Positions 19,902 to 30,088 are shown, numbered from the stretch's first letter. The stretch is DNA of 60,465 nt from Acidimicrobiaceae bacterium (GCA_009844405.1 VYBO01000125.1:6530-66994), one strand, 5' to 3'. A program made the numbers and translations. The notes: a model not told the origin generated them from the letters alone.

Positions 19902-20243
19902 ATGTGGTCGGTCGAGTTGGAACCAGAAGTCGAGCAATGGATCGATTCTCTGCCGGTGAGAGAGTTTGCGAGGGTGCTCGCCGCCGTCGAACGGCTCTCG
20001 GAGCGCGGCAATCAACTGCGGGGACCGGTGTCGCGGTCGCTGGGAGAGGGACTGTTCGAGATGCGCATCGACGTTGGCCGCGCCCAGCGGCGCATCACCT
20101 ACTACTTCGCGGAGCGCCAGCGGATAGTGCTGCTGACCGTCTTCCGCAAACAACGACAAGCCGAGCGGGCCGAGGTACGACGCGCTCGCCAAGCAATGAG
20201 GCGCTGCATCGCTGAAGGACACACCGCCGAGGAGGACGACTGA
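19902..20243 (+). CDS. HigB/RelE-type mRNA interferase toxin
   Basis: A 113-residue protein with the RelE-superfamily pattern: WSVELEPEVEQWIDSLP at the N-terminus, LSRSLGEG-like SRSLGEGLFEMRI, then the core RRITYYFAERQRIVLLTVFRKQ. It is expected to cleave ribosome-bound mRNA. The gene precedes the antitoxin, the order typical of HigBA. The stop overlaps the antitoxin ATG (TGATG). Start ATG 19902 is right after the palindromic operator. Confidence 0.88.
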   Translation: MWSVELEPEVEQWIDSLPVREFARVLAAVERLSERGNQLRGPVSRSLGEGLFEMRIDVGRAQRRITYYFAERQRIVLLTVFRKQRQAERAEVRRARQAMRRCIAEGHTAEEDD

Positions 20244-20548
20244 TGGGTCGCGCAACGATTGAGGAACTACGCAACCGAAGGCTCGTCGCCATGACCAGCG
20301 TCGAGCGCGCTGAATTCGATGAGGCCATCGCCTCGGCTCGGCTGGCCATCGAAGTGGGAGAGAAGGTCCGCGAGGCCCGGGAGTCGGGTGGCCTAAGCCA
20401 ACGCGAACTGGCTGCTCGAATGTCCACTAGCCAAGCGGCGGTAGCCCGTCTCGAGGCCGGCGGCACGAGCGCCACACTCACGACCCTCCACAAGGCCGCT
20501 GCGGCGCTTGGCCTCGAACTCAGCATCGACCTAGCCCCAGCAGGCTGA
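20243..20548 (+). CDS. HigA-type antitoxin with Xre HTH
   Basis: A 101-residue protein. Residues about 50-95 form an Xre HTH (GLSQRELAARMSTSQAAVARLEAGG), preceded by a helical N-terminal segment that would contact the toxin. It overlaps the toxin gene by one nucleotide and should repress the pair by binding the 19884-19901 palindrome. Similar pairs are common stability modules. Confidence 0.88.
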   Translation: MGRATIEELRNRRLVAMTSVERAEFDEAIASARLAIEVGEKVREARESGGLSQRELAARMSTSQAAVARLEAGGTSATLTTLHKAAAALGLELSIDLAPAG

Positions 20549-20748
20549 CCAAGAACCTGCGGTGATCTCGGCGGGCCACCGCTTCGACGCCTGGATGTAG
20601 GCGTCGACCTTAGAGCGAGCGCGGATTGATCGGCAGCCAATCGCGGCGCAGGGTGGTCATTCCCGCTCCTGTTCGCTTCGCTCACGGGCCGCTCGGGCCA
20701 CGGCCCCGCCCCGCATGGGCCGGGTCGCCCGCCTATCCGCGGGGCCTC
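20549..20748 (-). other. 200-bp gap with a possible DUF1801-like remnant
   Basis: The gap between higA and the MOSC gene has no intact gene. On the minus strand 20551-20618 encodes KVDAYIQASKRWPAEITAG, which resembles the beginning of DUF1801/YdeI-like domains. It has no start codon, stop context or continuation. The assignment is a weak pattern match by eye. Confidence 0.25.
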
Positions 20749-21339
20749 TTAGGGTTCACCGCCGGACCAATCGGCGTAGCCCGAGGCTCTGTCGGCCTTG
20801 GTGATCCGGTCGCCCACCCGGATGGTGCCAGGCTTCACGACCCGGGTGTTGACGCCCCGGAGCCTGAGGCTCATGCCGGTCTCGGAGTTGACCCAGCGCA
20901 TCGCGTCGAGGCCGAACCGCTTGACGAACTTCCCGCACCCGGTGTGGGGCACGCCGGTGACCTCGAGCTGTGCCTCACCCACGGCCAGCCGGGTGCCCTC
21001 GGGCAGGTTGTCGTGGCTGAGGTCGAGATCGGCGTAGAGCTGGTCACCGGCCTGCGGCCAGCGGTCGACCGGCCCTGCGATCACGTCCAGGACACGTGAG
21101 TTCATGATGGTCACCTGGGCGAGGATGTCGGCACGACCGTCCGGTGAGCGGGAATTGCCCCTCGGCGCCCAGGTGTCCCCCACCAGACCCGACTCGCGGT
21201 CGAGGACACCCTCGTCGATGAGCTCGCGCTCGCCCACGCCGGGACGGCGGACGATCAGCCGCAGCTCGCCGCCGTCGGACGGCGCGCCGCGGACGTGCTC
21301 CAGGCCGGCATCGAGTTCCTCGGGGGTGCGGTGCGTCAT
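20749..21339 (-). CDS. MOSC-domain protein
   Basis: A 196-residue MOSC (molybdenum cofactor sulfurase C-terminal) protein. The core runs from LVGDTWAPRG to RVGDRITKA; the conserved cysteine is C135 in VPHTGCGKFVKRFG. Relatives bind or transfer sulfur for molybdenum enzymes or handle N-hydroxylated compounds (YiiM-like). ATG 21339 is used because the longer frame upstream overlaps the adenosine deaminase gene. Confidence 0.88.
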   Translation of the reverse strand: MTHRTPEELDAGLEHVRGAPSDGGELRLIVRRPGVGERELIDEGVLDRESGLVGDTWAPRGNSRSPDGRADILAQVTIMNSRVLDVIAGPVDRWPQAGDQLYADLDLSHDNLPEGTRLAVGEAQLEVTGVPHTGCGKFVKRFGLDAMRWVNSETGMSLRLRGVNTRVVKPGTIRVGDRITKADRASGYADWSGGEP

Positions 21340-21356
21340 GGACGCACAGGCTACGG

Positions 21357-22363
21357 CTAAGCGCCGTTGACGGATGCGAACAGGGCGTCGATCTCCGCCG
21401 ACCATTCGGTGCGCCACGAAGCCTTGGTGGCGTCGTCCGTCCAAGAAGCGTCGATCCCGTTGAGGGCCATCTCCTTGAGCGTGTCGAGGCCCAGGCCCAT
21501 CTCGTGGTGCAGGCGCACGTACTCGTTGGCGAGGTCGGACACGAACATGGCGGGGTCGTCGGAGTTGACCATCAGCTTCAGGCCGGCCGCCTCCATCCGC
21601 CTGATGGCGTGGTCCGGCGCGCTCAGGTCGCGCCAGACCGTGGTGTAGCCGGTGGTCGTCGGGCACACCGTGAACGCGATCTGGCTCTCCACGCAGCGGG
21701 CCACCAGGTCGGGATCGTCGACCACGTGGTAGCCGTGGTCGATCCGCTCACAGTACAGCAACTCGATGGCGGCCCGCACATTGTCGGCCGGGCCGACCTC
21801 GCCGGCGTGGGACGTGCGGTGCAGGCCGTGGGCCGAGGCCGCCCGGTACGCGTCGACGTAGTCCTCCGACGGGAACCCGATCTCGTTGAAGTCCAGCCGC
21901 CGCCAATGATCTGCGGGTCGGGATGGGCGGCCACCATCTCCACGAACTCGACCGCCCGAGCCGGGCCCAGCTCCCGGTTGATGGCCGGGATCAGGTTGCT
22001 GTCGAGACCCCGGTCGGCCTTGATGTCGGCCATACCCCCGAGTACGCCAGCGTGCATCGTCGGCTACTCGACACCCATCTCGAAGTGCGACTCGGGGCTG
22101 AAGAACAGCTCCACGTAGCGGGCACCGCTGTCGGCGCAGCGCTGCAGGCACTCGTAGGTCACCCGCCGGAAGTCGGCCTCCCCCCGGATCGACCGGCAAA
22201 CCAGCGAGTAGATGAGCAGGAAGTCGGCCAGGCTGTCGTATTGGTAGAGGTCGCCGACCTCGTCGTGGGGCGGCAGCTCCAGGCTGTGCTTGGCCGCCAG
22301 CGACGCGAACGTGGCCGCGTCCACCGCCCCCTCCAGGTGCAGATGCAGTTCGGCCTTGGGCAT
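21357..22363 (-). pseudogene. Adenosine deaminase-like gene with in-frame TAG and a frameshift
   Basis: The N-terminal piece starts at ATG 22363 with PKAELHLHLEGA (metal-binding HxH) and reads to FEMGVE, then TAG at 22064-22066. The same frame resumes with PTMHAGVLGGMADIKADRG. At about 21905, after PQIIGGG, the reading frame shifts by one base into DFNEIGFPSEDY, HAGEVGP, DHGYHV, and NSDDPAMF to the stop at 21357. All catalytic parts of the amidohydrolase fold exist, but two lesions prevent one uninterrupted protein. A further TAG lies just upstream at about 22381 in a plausible longer start (ATG GAC GTT TAG). Confidence 0.8.
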
Positions 22364-22583
22364 CTGCCGCAGCGCGGTCTAAACGTCCATTGCATGCTCC
22401 CCGCTGCCGGTGGCGACCCTGTCCGGGTCGCTCCTGCGGCCGAGCATACGCGGTGACCCCCGCACGCTTCGGAGCGGAAGCCCGAGCCGCGGCAGAAATC
22501 TCGGTGTGGTATTGCGGAGATGTCACCCATTCTCCTACCGAGATTTCTGGAGCCGGGAGCGCAAGCGTTCGCGGAGGCCCCCA
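22364..22583. other. Intergenic region with an inverted repeat element
   Basis: Between the deaminase remnant and lacI there is no coding region I can support. It carries the 57-bp inverted-repeat element at 22493-22549 described separately; the rest shows no recognisable motif. Confidence 0.5.
22493..22549. repeat. 57-bp element with 13-bp perfect inverted ends
   Basis: CAGAAATCTCGGT at 22493-22505 pairs with ACCGAGATTTCTG at 22537-22549. A second, inner pair (GGAGA 22516-22520, TCTCC 22531-22535) makes a nested hairpin. The terminal word is the same as that in the 55-bp direct repeats at the start of the window. It may be a small non-autonomous mobile element or a REP-like structure. It lies just past the lacI stop and could also end transcription. 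Confidence 0.8.
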
Positions 22584-23612
22584 CTATGGGGCTGGACCGG
22601 TGCTCTGGCGCATCACCAACTCGGGTGTGATGTAGATGTCGTCGGCGCAGACCGGGTCGTCGATCACCTTGAGGAGCTGGGTGACCAGCTCCCGTCCGAG
22701 GGTCTGGGGGGAGTGCCGCAGCGTGGTGAGGGGCGGTGACATGAAGCGGGCGGCGTGGATGTCGTCGAACCCGACGATGCTCAGGTCGCCCGGCACGTCG
22801 AGACCGTGCGAGGCGGCCGCCCGCAGGGCGCCCATGGCGAGCAGGTCGTTGAAGGCGACCAGCGCCGACGGCGGGTCAAGGGTGTCGAGCAGCTGGCTGG
22901 TGGCCTCGGCCGCGGCGTCCTCCCTGAAGCCGCTCGGGATGACGTGAGCCGGCTCGGCCTCGATCCCGTGGTCGGCCAGGGACCGGTGGAACGAAGCGAT
23001 CCGCCGTCCGGCGATGGCATGCTCCAACGGCTCGGCCAGGCAGCCGATCCGACGGTGGCCGAGGGCGACCAGATGGTCGACGGCCGGGCGGAGGCAGTCG
23101 ATCGACTCGTTCACGGCTGGATGGCCGCCTAGCTCGTCGATCCGCCCGAACGTGACGAACGGGACGTTCTCCTCTCGCAGGTACAGGACGCGGGGATCGT
23201 CCCTGGTGGCCCGCAGCACGACGAAACCGTCGACGCGTTGCGCCGCGACCGCCCGCTCGTACGACGCCGTCGGGTCCTCGTGCACCAGGGGCGTCGAGAG
23301 CTGGAGCTCGCAGTCGTTGCGGGCCGCCTCGTCGACCAGCGCCGCGAGGAGCTCTCCGAAGTACGGGTCGGAGAAGCGCTGGCTCCTGGTGGCCAGCACC
23401 AGGCCGATCGAGTTGGTCCGGGTGCCCGGCATCTTGAGCCGTCTGGCCTCGAGGTTCGGTGTGTACCCGATCCGGGCTGCCGCCTCGGTCACCCGGGCCC
23501 GGGTGCGGGCCGACACGTCGTAGCGGCCGTTCAGCGCACGCGAGGTCTGGGTGACCGACAGTCCCGTCTCGTTGGCGACGTCCCGCAGCGTCGGTCGCTT
23601 CCTGGCTCTCAC
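22584..23612 (-). CDS. LacI-family transcriptional regulator
   Basis: A 342-residue repressor. The N-terminal HTH (RPTLRDVANETGLSVTQTSR) and hinge (ALNGRYDVSARTRARVTEAA) precede a periplasmic-binding-type effector domain. I start at GTG 23612, preceded by GGGGGA; upstream in-frame codons lie across the divergent promoter and operator and are not family-like. It almost certainly binds the palindrome at 23716-23735 and controls the sugar-importer operon. The effector is probably the imported glycoside. Confidence 0.92.
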   Translation of the reverse strand: MRARKRPTLRDVANETGLSVTQTSRALNGRYDVSARTRARVTEAAARIGYTPNLEARRLKMPGTRTNSIGLVLATRSQRFSDPYFGELLAALVDEAARNDCELQLSTPLVHEDPTASYERAVAAQRVDGFVVLRATRDDPRVLYLREENVPFVTFGRIDELGGHPAVNESIDCLRPAVDHLVALGHRRIGCLAEPLEHAIAGRRIASFHRSLADHGIEAEPAHVIPSGFREDAAAEATSQLLDTLDPPSALVAFNDLLAMGALRAAASHGLDVPGDLSIVGFDDIHAARFMSPPLTTLRHSPQTLGRELVTQLLKVIDDPVCADDIYITPELVMRQSTGPAP

Positions 23613-23673
23613 GTGGGTTCCCCCGGTCCCGGGATCGGCTCGACGACGCCGGGAGTCCTTCGCCCGAATCCGC

Positions 23674-23702
23674 TTGACAGCAGACTCGGCTCGCACTATG
23701 CT
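23674..23702 (+). promoter_or_regulatory. Sigma-70-type promoter of the ABC-importer operon
   Basis: TTGACA at 23674-23679 and TATGCT at 23697-23702 are separated by exactly 17 nt. The spacing and both boxes are near consensus. The predicted start site, about 23709, lies just before the LacI-type operator, a classic repressible arrangement. The Shine-Dalgarno of the downstream gene (GGAGGAGGGAAGGA) is also strong. Confidence 0.85.
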
Positions 23703-23715
23703 TCCTTCCATTGTA

Positions 23716-23735
23716 TTTCCGAAACGTTTCGGAAA
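23716..23735. promoter_or_regulatory. 20-bp perfect palindrome, LacI operator
   Basis: TTTCCGAAACGTTTCGGAAA is fully symmetric with the central CG typical of LacI-family operators (core CGAAACGTTTCG). It lies 14 bp downstream of the -10 box of the importer promoter, in the intergenic space between lacI and the binding-protein gene. Binding here would block transcription of the operon; autoregulation of lacI is also possible. Confidence 0.9.
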
Positions 23736-23791
23736 GCAAGTGTCCATCACACAGCGCTCATCAACCCTGAGTGCCGGAGGAGGGAAGGAAC

Positions 23792-25255
<1,464 letters not shown>

Positions 25256-25264
25256 TCCCCCAGC

Positions 25265-25304
25265 GTGGCCTCTCGCTCCGGCGTGTGTCGGAGCGAGAGG
25301 CCAC
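25265..25304 (+). terminator. 16-bp perfect hairpin after the binding-protein gene
   Basis: 25265-25280 (GTGGCCTCTCGCTCCG) pairs perfectly with 25289-25304, with an 8-nt loop. It begins 9 nt after the binding-protein stop and ends 41 nt before the permease start. There is no U-run. Such intercistronic hairpins often stabilise the upstream mRNA and lower expression of the permeases, matching the excess of binding protein normally needed. Confidence 0.85.
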
Positions 25305-25345
25305 CCTACGCTCCAAAGGCAAGCAACCGACGGGACCCACCAGCC

Positions 25346-26719
25346 ATGAGAGCCAGAACCTGGCGACGCCACCTGGTCCCATACCTGCTGATCGCTCCGG
25401 CGATCGTGTACCTCGCGCTGTTCTTCGCCTACCCGATGTACGAGGGGCTGGTGCTGGCCATCTACGACGACGACGCCCTGCTGCCGCTGCGCTCCGAGCC
25501 GACGAGCGACGCGGCGGAGGTCGCCGAGATCCCCCAGGGCACCGGGCTGCAGATCCTCGACCGCCAGAGCCGGGCCATGATCGACGACGGGGGCGGCGAT
25601 CTGCTCACCGAGCAGTGGTTCCGCGTCAGCGGCGCCGGCGATACCGGCGCGGCGGTCGACGGGTGGGTGTCCGAGGCCCGGATCCGGGTGCGCGAGGAGG
25701 ACGCCGCGGGCAATCCCCTGGCCGGCACGGTGCGCCCCAGGCTGGGCCAGTCAGCCGATCCTCTGACCGACGTGCACGCCGAACCCAACGACCGCAGCGG
25801 CGTGGTCGGCCGGCTGGAGCAGCGAGCGCCGGTCGCGATCACCGAGGTGGCCCTCCTCGAGGTCTGGTTCCTGGTGCAGCCGGCCGACGACCCCGGCGCG
25901 GCGGCCGGTTGGGCGCCCTCGCGGTACCTGCAGGTGTTCGACGACGGTGAGAGCGGCCGGGTGCATCGGGGCACGGCGGGCGAGTTCACCACCGCGTTCA
26001 TCGAGCGCATGGTCGACGACCGGTTCTTCGGCCCCGCTTTGCGCACCACCCTGCTGATCATGGCGCTGCTGATCCCGCTCCAGTTGGTTCTGGCGCTGGT
26101 CATGGCGTTGGTGATCCACGCCCGCATCCGGTTCAGTTCCGGCTTCCTGTACGTCTTCGCGCTGCCGATCGGGATGAGCGACCTCGCGGTGGGCATCCTG
26201 TTCTTCTCGATCTTCACCGGCAACGGTCTGCTCAACAGCATCCTCGACGGGCTCGGCATCATCGACGGGCCGTTCGCGTTCCTCACGGCCGAGACCACCA
26301 ACTGGATCATCTTCGCCATCGTGCTGGCCGAGCTGTGGCGGGCCACCTCGATCGTCATGGTGATCCTGGTGGCCGGTCTGCAGGCCATCCCCGATGAGAC
26401 GCTGGAGGCCGCCGAGCTGTTCGGGGCCGGCTACTGGCAGCGGGTGCGCCACATCATGCTGCCGCTGCTGAGGCCCAGCATCCAGGTGGCGCTGATCCTG
26501 CGCACGATCCTGGCCTTCCAGGTCTTCGCGGTGGTGATCGCCCTCAGCGGCGGCGACGTGGTCACCGTGCTGGCCAACGAGTCGTTCCGGCAGTACGTCG
26601 ATCTGCGCAACGACAACGTGGCGTCGGCCTATGCCCTGTTCATCCTGCTGTTGTCGATCGCCAGCGCCGTCTTCTATCTCCGGTCCGTCCGCGCCGAGTC
26701 GGAGGTCCGTGCTTCATGA
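25346..26719 (+). CDS. ABC sugar permease (MalF-type) with two SH3b-like modules inserted
   Basis: A 457-residue inner-membrane permease. TM1 is near residues 11-30. Residues about 46-200 form a large extracytoplasmic insertion containing two similar modules, each with an EP(T/N)..S..V/V.. strand, a Trp-Phe pair (QWFRVSG, VWFLVQP) and a GW motif (DGWVSEARI, AGWAPSRYLQV), as in bacterial SH3b domains. Five TM helices follow from about 229, with the EAA loop EAAELFGAGYWQRVRHIMLP. The start is ATG 25346. It overlaps the second permease by 4 bp. Confidence 0.85.
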   Translation: MRARTWRRHLVPYLLIAPAIVYLALFFAYPMYEGLVLAIYDDDALLPLRSEPTSDAAEVAEIPQGTGLQILDRQSRAMIDDGGGDLLTEQWFRVSGAGDTGAAVDGWVSEARIRVREEDAAGNPLAGTVRPRLGQSADPLTDVHAEPNDRSGVVGRLEQRAPVAITEVALLEVWFLVQPADDPGAAAGWAPSRYLQVFDDGESGRVHRGTAGEFTTAFIERMVDDRFFGPALRTTLLIMALLIPLQLVLALVMALVIHARIRFSSGFLYVFALPIGMSDLAVGILFFSIFTGNGLLNSILDGLGIIDGPFAFLTAETTNWIIFAIVLAELWRATSIVMVILVAGLQAIPDETLEAAELFGAGYWQRVRHIMLPLLRPSIQVALILRTILAFQVFAVVIALSGGDVVTVLANESFRQYVDLRNDNVASAYALFILLLSIASAVFYLRSVRAESEVRAS

Positions 26720-27615
26720 GTTCTGCAACCCCCGACGACGCTGCGGCAACGCTTCCGCCGCTCGACTCGCCCGAGGTGGCCGAGATGCACCGGCGGATGC
26801 GCAGGCGCGCCGGCCGTGGGAGGGCGTTCACCTACGTTGCGGCAGTGATGATCGCGGCTTGGATCCTGGTTCCGATCTACTTCGTGTTCTCGATGGCGTT
26901 CACGACCCAGGAGACGGTGCGGTCATACCCGAAGAACGTGCTGCCGTTCATCCCCTTCTCGGCCGACACGATGCAGTTCTTCCTCGAGTCCGAGGGAGTG
27001 CTGCGGGGCCTGTGGAACAGCGTCGTGGTGGCCGTCATCACGCTGGTCCTGTCGACGCTGATCTCCGTGCCGGCGGGCTACGCCATCGCCCGTTACCTGT
27101 TCCGGGGCCGCGACCTGTTCCGGCTGTCGGTGCTGGCCGTGCGGGCCTTCCCGATCGTGGTGCTGTCGATCCCGCTGGCGGTGCTGTTCCTGCGGGCCGG
27201 GGTGTTCGACAGCGTCTACAGCCTGGCCCTGATGCACACGGCGTTGGCCCTGCCAACGTCAATCCTCGTCATATCCAGCGTCTTCGCCAGCGTGCCCTAC
27301 GAGCTGGAGGAGGCCGGACAGGTCTTCGGGGCGACCCCGCTGCAGTCGTTCCGCCACATCATCGTGCCGCTGGTGCTGCCCGGGATCGCGGCCTCGGGCC
27401 TGTTCACGTTCGTGCTGTCGTGGAACGAGGTGTTCGCCGCCGCCGTGCTCACGATCGACAACCGGACGCTGCCGGCCCTGCTGCTGACGTCGCTGGCCAA
27501 CGCGCCCGACGCGTTCCAGTTCGCGGGAAGCTTCTTCTTGATGGTCCCGTCGATCGTCTTCATGTTCTTCATCCGCCGGTACCTGTTCAACATGTGGGGA
27601 CAGGTCAGCAAGTGA
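26716..27615 (+). CDS. ABC sugar permease (MalG-type)
   Basis: A 299-residue permease with six TM segments and the coupling EAA motif (EEAGQVFGATPLQSFRHIIVPLVLPG). It has a long cytoplasmic N-terminus (about 1-35) before TM1 (TYVAAVMIAAWILVPIYFVF). The start ATG overlaps the MalF-type stop as ATGA. It forms the transmembrane heterodimer with the preceding permease. Confidence 0.93.
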   Translation: MSSATPDDAAATLPPLDSPEVAEMHRRMRRRAGRGRAFTYVAAVMIAAWILVPIYFVFSMAFTTQETVRSYPKNVLPFIPFSADTMQFFLESEGVLRGLWNSVVVAVITLVLSTLISVPAGYAIARYLFRGRDLFRLSVLAVRAFPIVVLSIPLAVLFLRAGVFDSVYSLALMHTALALPTSILVISSVFASVPYELEEAGQVFGATPLQSFRHIIVPLVLPGIAASGLFTFVLSWNEVFAAAVLTIDNRTLPALLLTSLANAPDAFQFAGSFFLMVPSIVFMFFIRRYLFNMWGQVSK

Positions 27616-27627
27616 CTGGAGGACGCC

Positions 27628-28722
27628 GTGGCTGAGATCCGGCTAGAGCAAGTCACCAAGCGTTTCGGCGACAAGGTCGCCGTGCACGACACCAGCCTGA
27701 CGATCGCGGACCGCGAGTTCCTGGTTCTGCTGGGGCCGAGCGGCTGCGGCAAGACGACCCTGCTGCGAGCCATCGCCGGACTGGGCATGGCCGACTCCGG
27801 TCGTATAACCATCGGCGGCCGCGATGTGACCTACTTGCCGCCGGGCCAGCGGCAGATCTCGATGGTGTTCCAGAGCTATGCGATATTCCCCCATATGACG
27901 GTGCGCGACAACATCGGCTTCGGCCTGCAGATGAACAAGGTCGACAAGGCCGAGATCAGCCGGCGGGTCGGCAGCGCAGCCGAGCTGCTGCACATCGAGG
28001 ACCTGCTCGACCGCAGGCCGAGCGCGATGAGCGGCGGCCAGCGCCAGCGGGTGGCCGTGGCCCGGGCGCTGGCCATGGAGGCCAAGGTCCTCTTGATGGA
28101 CGAGCCGTTGAGCAACCTCGACGCGCTGCTGCGGCTGGAGATGCGGGCGGAGCTCAAACGGCTGCTGGCCGACGTCGACGCCACCACCGTCTACGTCACC
28201 CACGACCAGATCGAGGCCCTCAGCATGGGCGACCGGGTGGCGGTCATGCGCGACGGGGAGATCCAGCAGTGCGACGCGCCCAACACGGTGTACGAGTCGC
28301 CGTCCAACCGGTTCGTGGGAAGTTTCATCGGCAACCCCCCGATGAACTTCCTGGACGGCGCGATCCTGCGAAGCGACGACGACGTTGTCGTGGCGGTGGG
28401 CCATCACGAGTTCTCGCCCGCGTCGGGGGTCCGGCCGCTGATCCGGGACCTGAGCGGCAACCGGGTCACGCTCGGAATCCGGGCCGAGAACATGGAGACG
28501 CTCACGGCGCCGGGGCCCGACACGGTTCCGGTGAGGGTCGATGTGGTCGAGCCCCTCGGAGCCCAGAACCTCTTGACGGTGCAGGTGGCCGGCCACCGGC
28601 TGAAGGTCTCCACCCATCCGACCCTGCGAGTTGCGGCCGACGACGAGCTCCACATCCGGTTCCCCGCCGATCAGATCAGGTGGATCGATCCCGCCACCGA
28701 CAAGGTGCTCCATACCCGATGA
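27628..28722 (+). CDS. ABC sugar-importer ATPase (MalK/UgpC-type)
   Basis: A 364-residue ATPase. Walker A GPSGCGKTT, Q-loop VFQSYAIFPHMTV, signature MSGGQRQRVAVARAL, Walker B VLLMDEPLSNLD and the H-loop VTHDQIEA are all present. A C-terminal TOBE regulatory domain (about 235-364, with LGIRAENMETL) is typical of CUT1 systems. GTG 27628 follows GGAGGAC. It energises the two permeases. Confidence 0.95.
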   Translation: MAEIRLEQVTKRFGDKVAVHDTSLTIADREFLVLLGPSGCGKTTLLRAIAGLGMADSGRITIGGRDVTYLPPGQRQISMVFQSYAIFPHMTVRDNIGFGLQMNKVDKAEISRRVGSAAELLHIEDLLDRRPSAMSGGQRQRVAVARALAMEAKVLLMDEPLSNLDALLRLEMRAELKRLLADVDATTVYVTHDQIEALSMGDRVAVMRDGEIQQCDAPNTVYESPSNRFVGSFIGNPPMNFLDGAILRSDDDVVVAVGHHEFSPASGVRPLIRDLSGNRVTLGIRAENMETLTAPGPDTVPVRVDVVEPLGAQNLLTVQVAGHRLKVSTHPTLRVAADDELHIRFPADQIRWIDPATDKVLHTR

Positions 28723-29990
28723 GGAGCGGCCCGGACCGCACAGCTGAAGCCAGGTCCATCCTGCGGGACAACGACCGTGGCACCTACACCGTCCCGACCG
28801 CCGGGCTCTACCCGTTCCAGTGGAACTGGGACTCGCTGTTCGCGGCCCTCGGCTGGGCCCAGTTCGACATGGCGAGGGCCTGGACCGAGATCGAGACCCT
28901 CTTCAAGGCGCAGTGGCCGTCGGGAATGGTTCCCCACATCGTGTTCTGGTCCGAGGCGGCCAGCTACTTCCCGGGGCCCGACGTGTGGCGGGCTGGCAGG
29001 GTCTCGCCGCCGAGTTCGGGAATCTCCCAGCCCCCGGTGGCGGCGACAGTCGTGAGGCGGCTGGCCGAGATCGACCGGCTGCCGCCGCGGTCCCTGTACG
29101 AGTCGATCGAGCGCTGGCACCGCTGGTGGCACCGCGCCCGCGACCCGGAGGGCCGCGGGGTGATCGCGGTCTCGCACCCGTGGGAGTCGGGCCGCGACAA
29201 CCTGCCCGACTGGGACCGGTCGCTGTACCGCGTCGCTCCCACACCGAACGGCGGCTACGCCCGGCGCGACCTCGACCATGTCGAGCCGGCCATGCGGCCC
29301 CACAAGACCGACTACGACCGCTACCTGGCTCTCATCGAGCACGGCGTATCGACGGGGTGGGACGACGACGCGGTGGCGCGGCACTGCCCGTTCTGGGTGG
29401 CCGACCCGGGGGTCACCGCCGTGCTGCTGCGGGCCGAGCGCGACCTCGCCTGGCTCGGCGAGTCCCTCGGCGCGGACACCGGCGACGTCCGGCGACGCAT
29501 CGATCGGATCGAGACCGGGTTCGAGCAGTTCTGGAGCGAGGCGGCCGGCACCTACTGCTCGCTCGACCTGCGGACCGGGGAGCATGCCGAGGCGGGAACT
29601 TCGGCGTCGTTCCTCGCCCCCTACGCCGGGATCGACCGCCACGCCGACCGGCTGCTGGAGGAGCTCAACGCGTGGTCGGAGGCGTGCGCCTATCTGGTCC
29701 CGAGCTTCGATCCCCGCCATCGCGACTTCGAGCCGGTGCGCTACTGGCGCGGGCCGGTGTGGTGCATGGTCAATTACATGATCTCGACGGGGCTGGCCGA
29801 GCTGGGGCAGCCGGATTGGGCCGAGCGCCTCAGGGCGGACACCGCCGCGCTGATCACCGCCAGCGGCATTCCCGAGAGCTTCGACCCGATGACCGGAGGA
29901 CCGGTCGGCGGGAGCAACTTCACCTGGACCGCAGCCCTATGGCTCGCCTGGGCCAGCAAGCCACACAACCCCGATAACGACAGTCGGTAG
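28719..29990 (+). CDS. GH63-like hydrolase, probable glucosylglycerate/mannosylglycerate hydrolase
   Basis: A 423-residue (alpha/alpha)6-barrel hydrolase. FQWNWDSLFAALGWAQFD, WPSGMVPHIVFW, QPPVAATVVR, AVSHPWESGRDNLPDWD, and RYWRGPVWCMVNYM match the GH63 mannosylglycerate/glucosylglycerate hydrolase group more than trehalases or glucoamylases. Its ATG overlaps the ATPase stop as ATGA, so it is the last gene of the LacI-controlled operon. I infer that the importer brings in a glycosylglycerate osmolyte that this enzyme splits to hexose and glycerate. No signal peptide is present, so it acts in the cytoplasm. Confidence 0.75.
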   Translation: MRSGPDRTAEARSILRDNDRGTYTVPTAGLYPFQWNWDSLFAALGWAQFDMARAWTEIETLFKAQWPSGMVPHIVFWSEAASYFPGPDVWRAGRVSPPSSGISQPPVAATVVRRLAEIDRLPPRSLYESIERWHRWWHRARDPEGRGVIAVSHPWESGRDNLPDWDRSLYRVAPTPNGGYARRDLDHVEPAMRPHKTDYDRYLALIEHGVSTGWDDDAVARHCPFWVADPGVTAVLLRAERDLAWLGESLGADTGDVRRRIDRIETGFEQFWSEAAGTYCSLDLRTGEHAEAGTSASFLAPYAGIDRHADRLLEELNAWSEACAYLVPSFDPRHRDFEPVRYWRGPVWCMVNYMISTGLAELGQPDWAERLRADTAALITASGIPESFDPMTGGPVGGSNFTWTAALWLAWASKPHNPDNDSR

Positions 29991-30088
29991 CCGCTGGCTG
30001 GTCAGCCGCAACCGACGCCGGCGCTCGAACGCTGAGCACCACGCTCCTGGTCTGTATGCATATGCGCATCGGTGTATATGATGGATGT

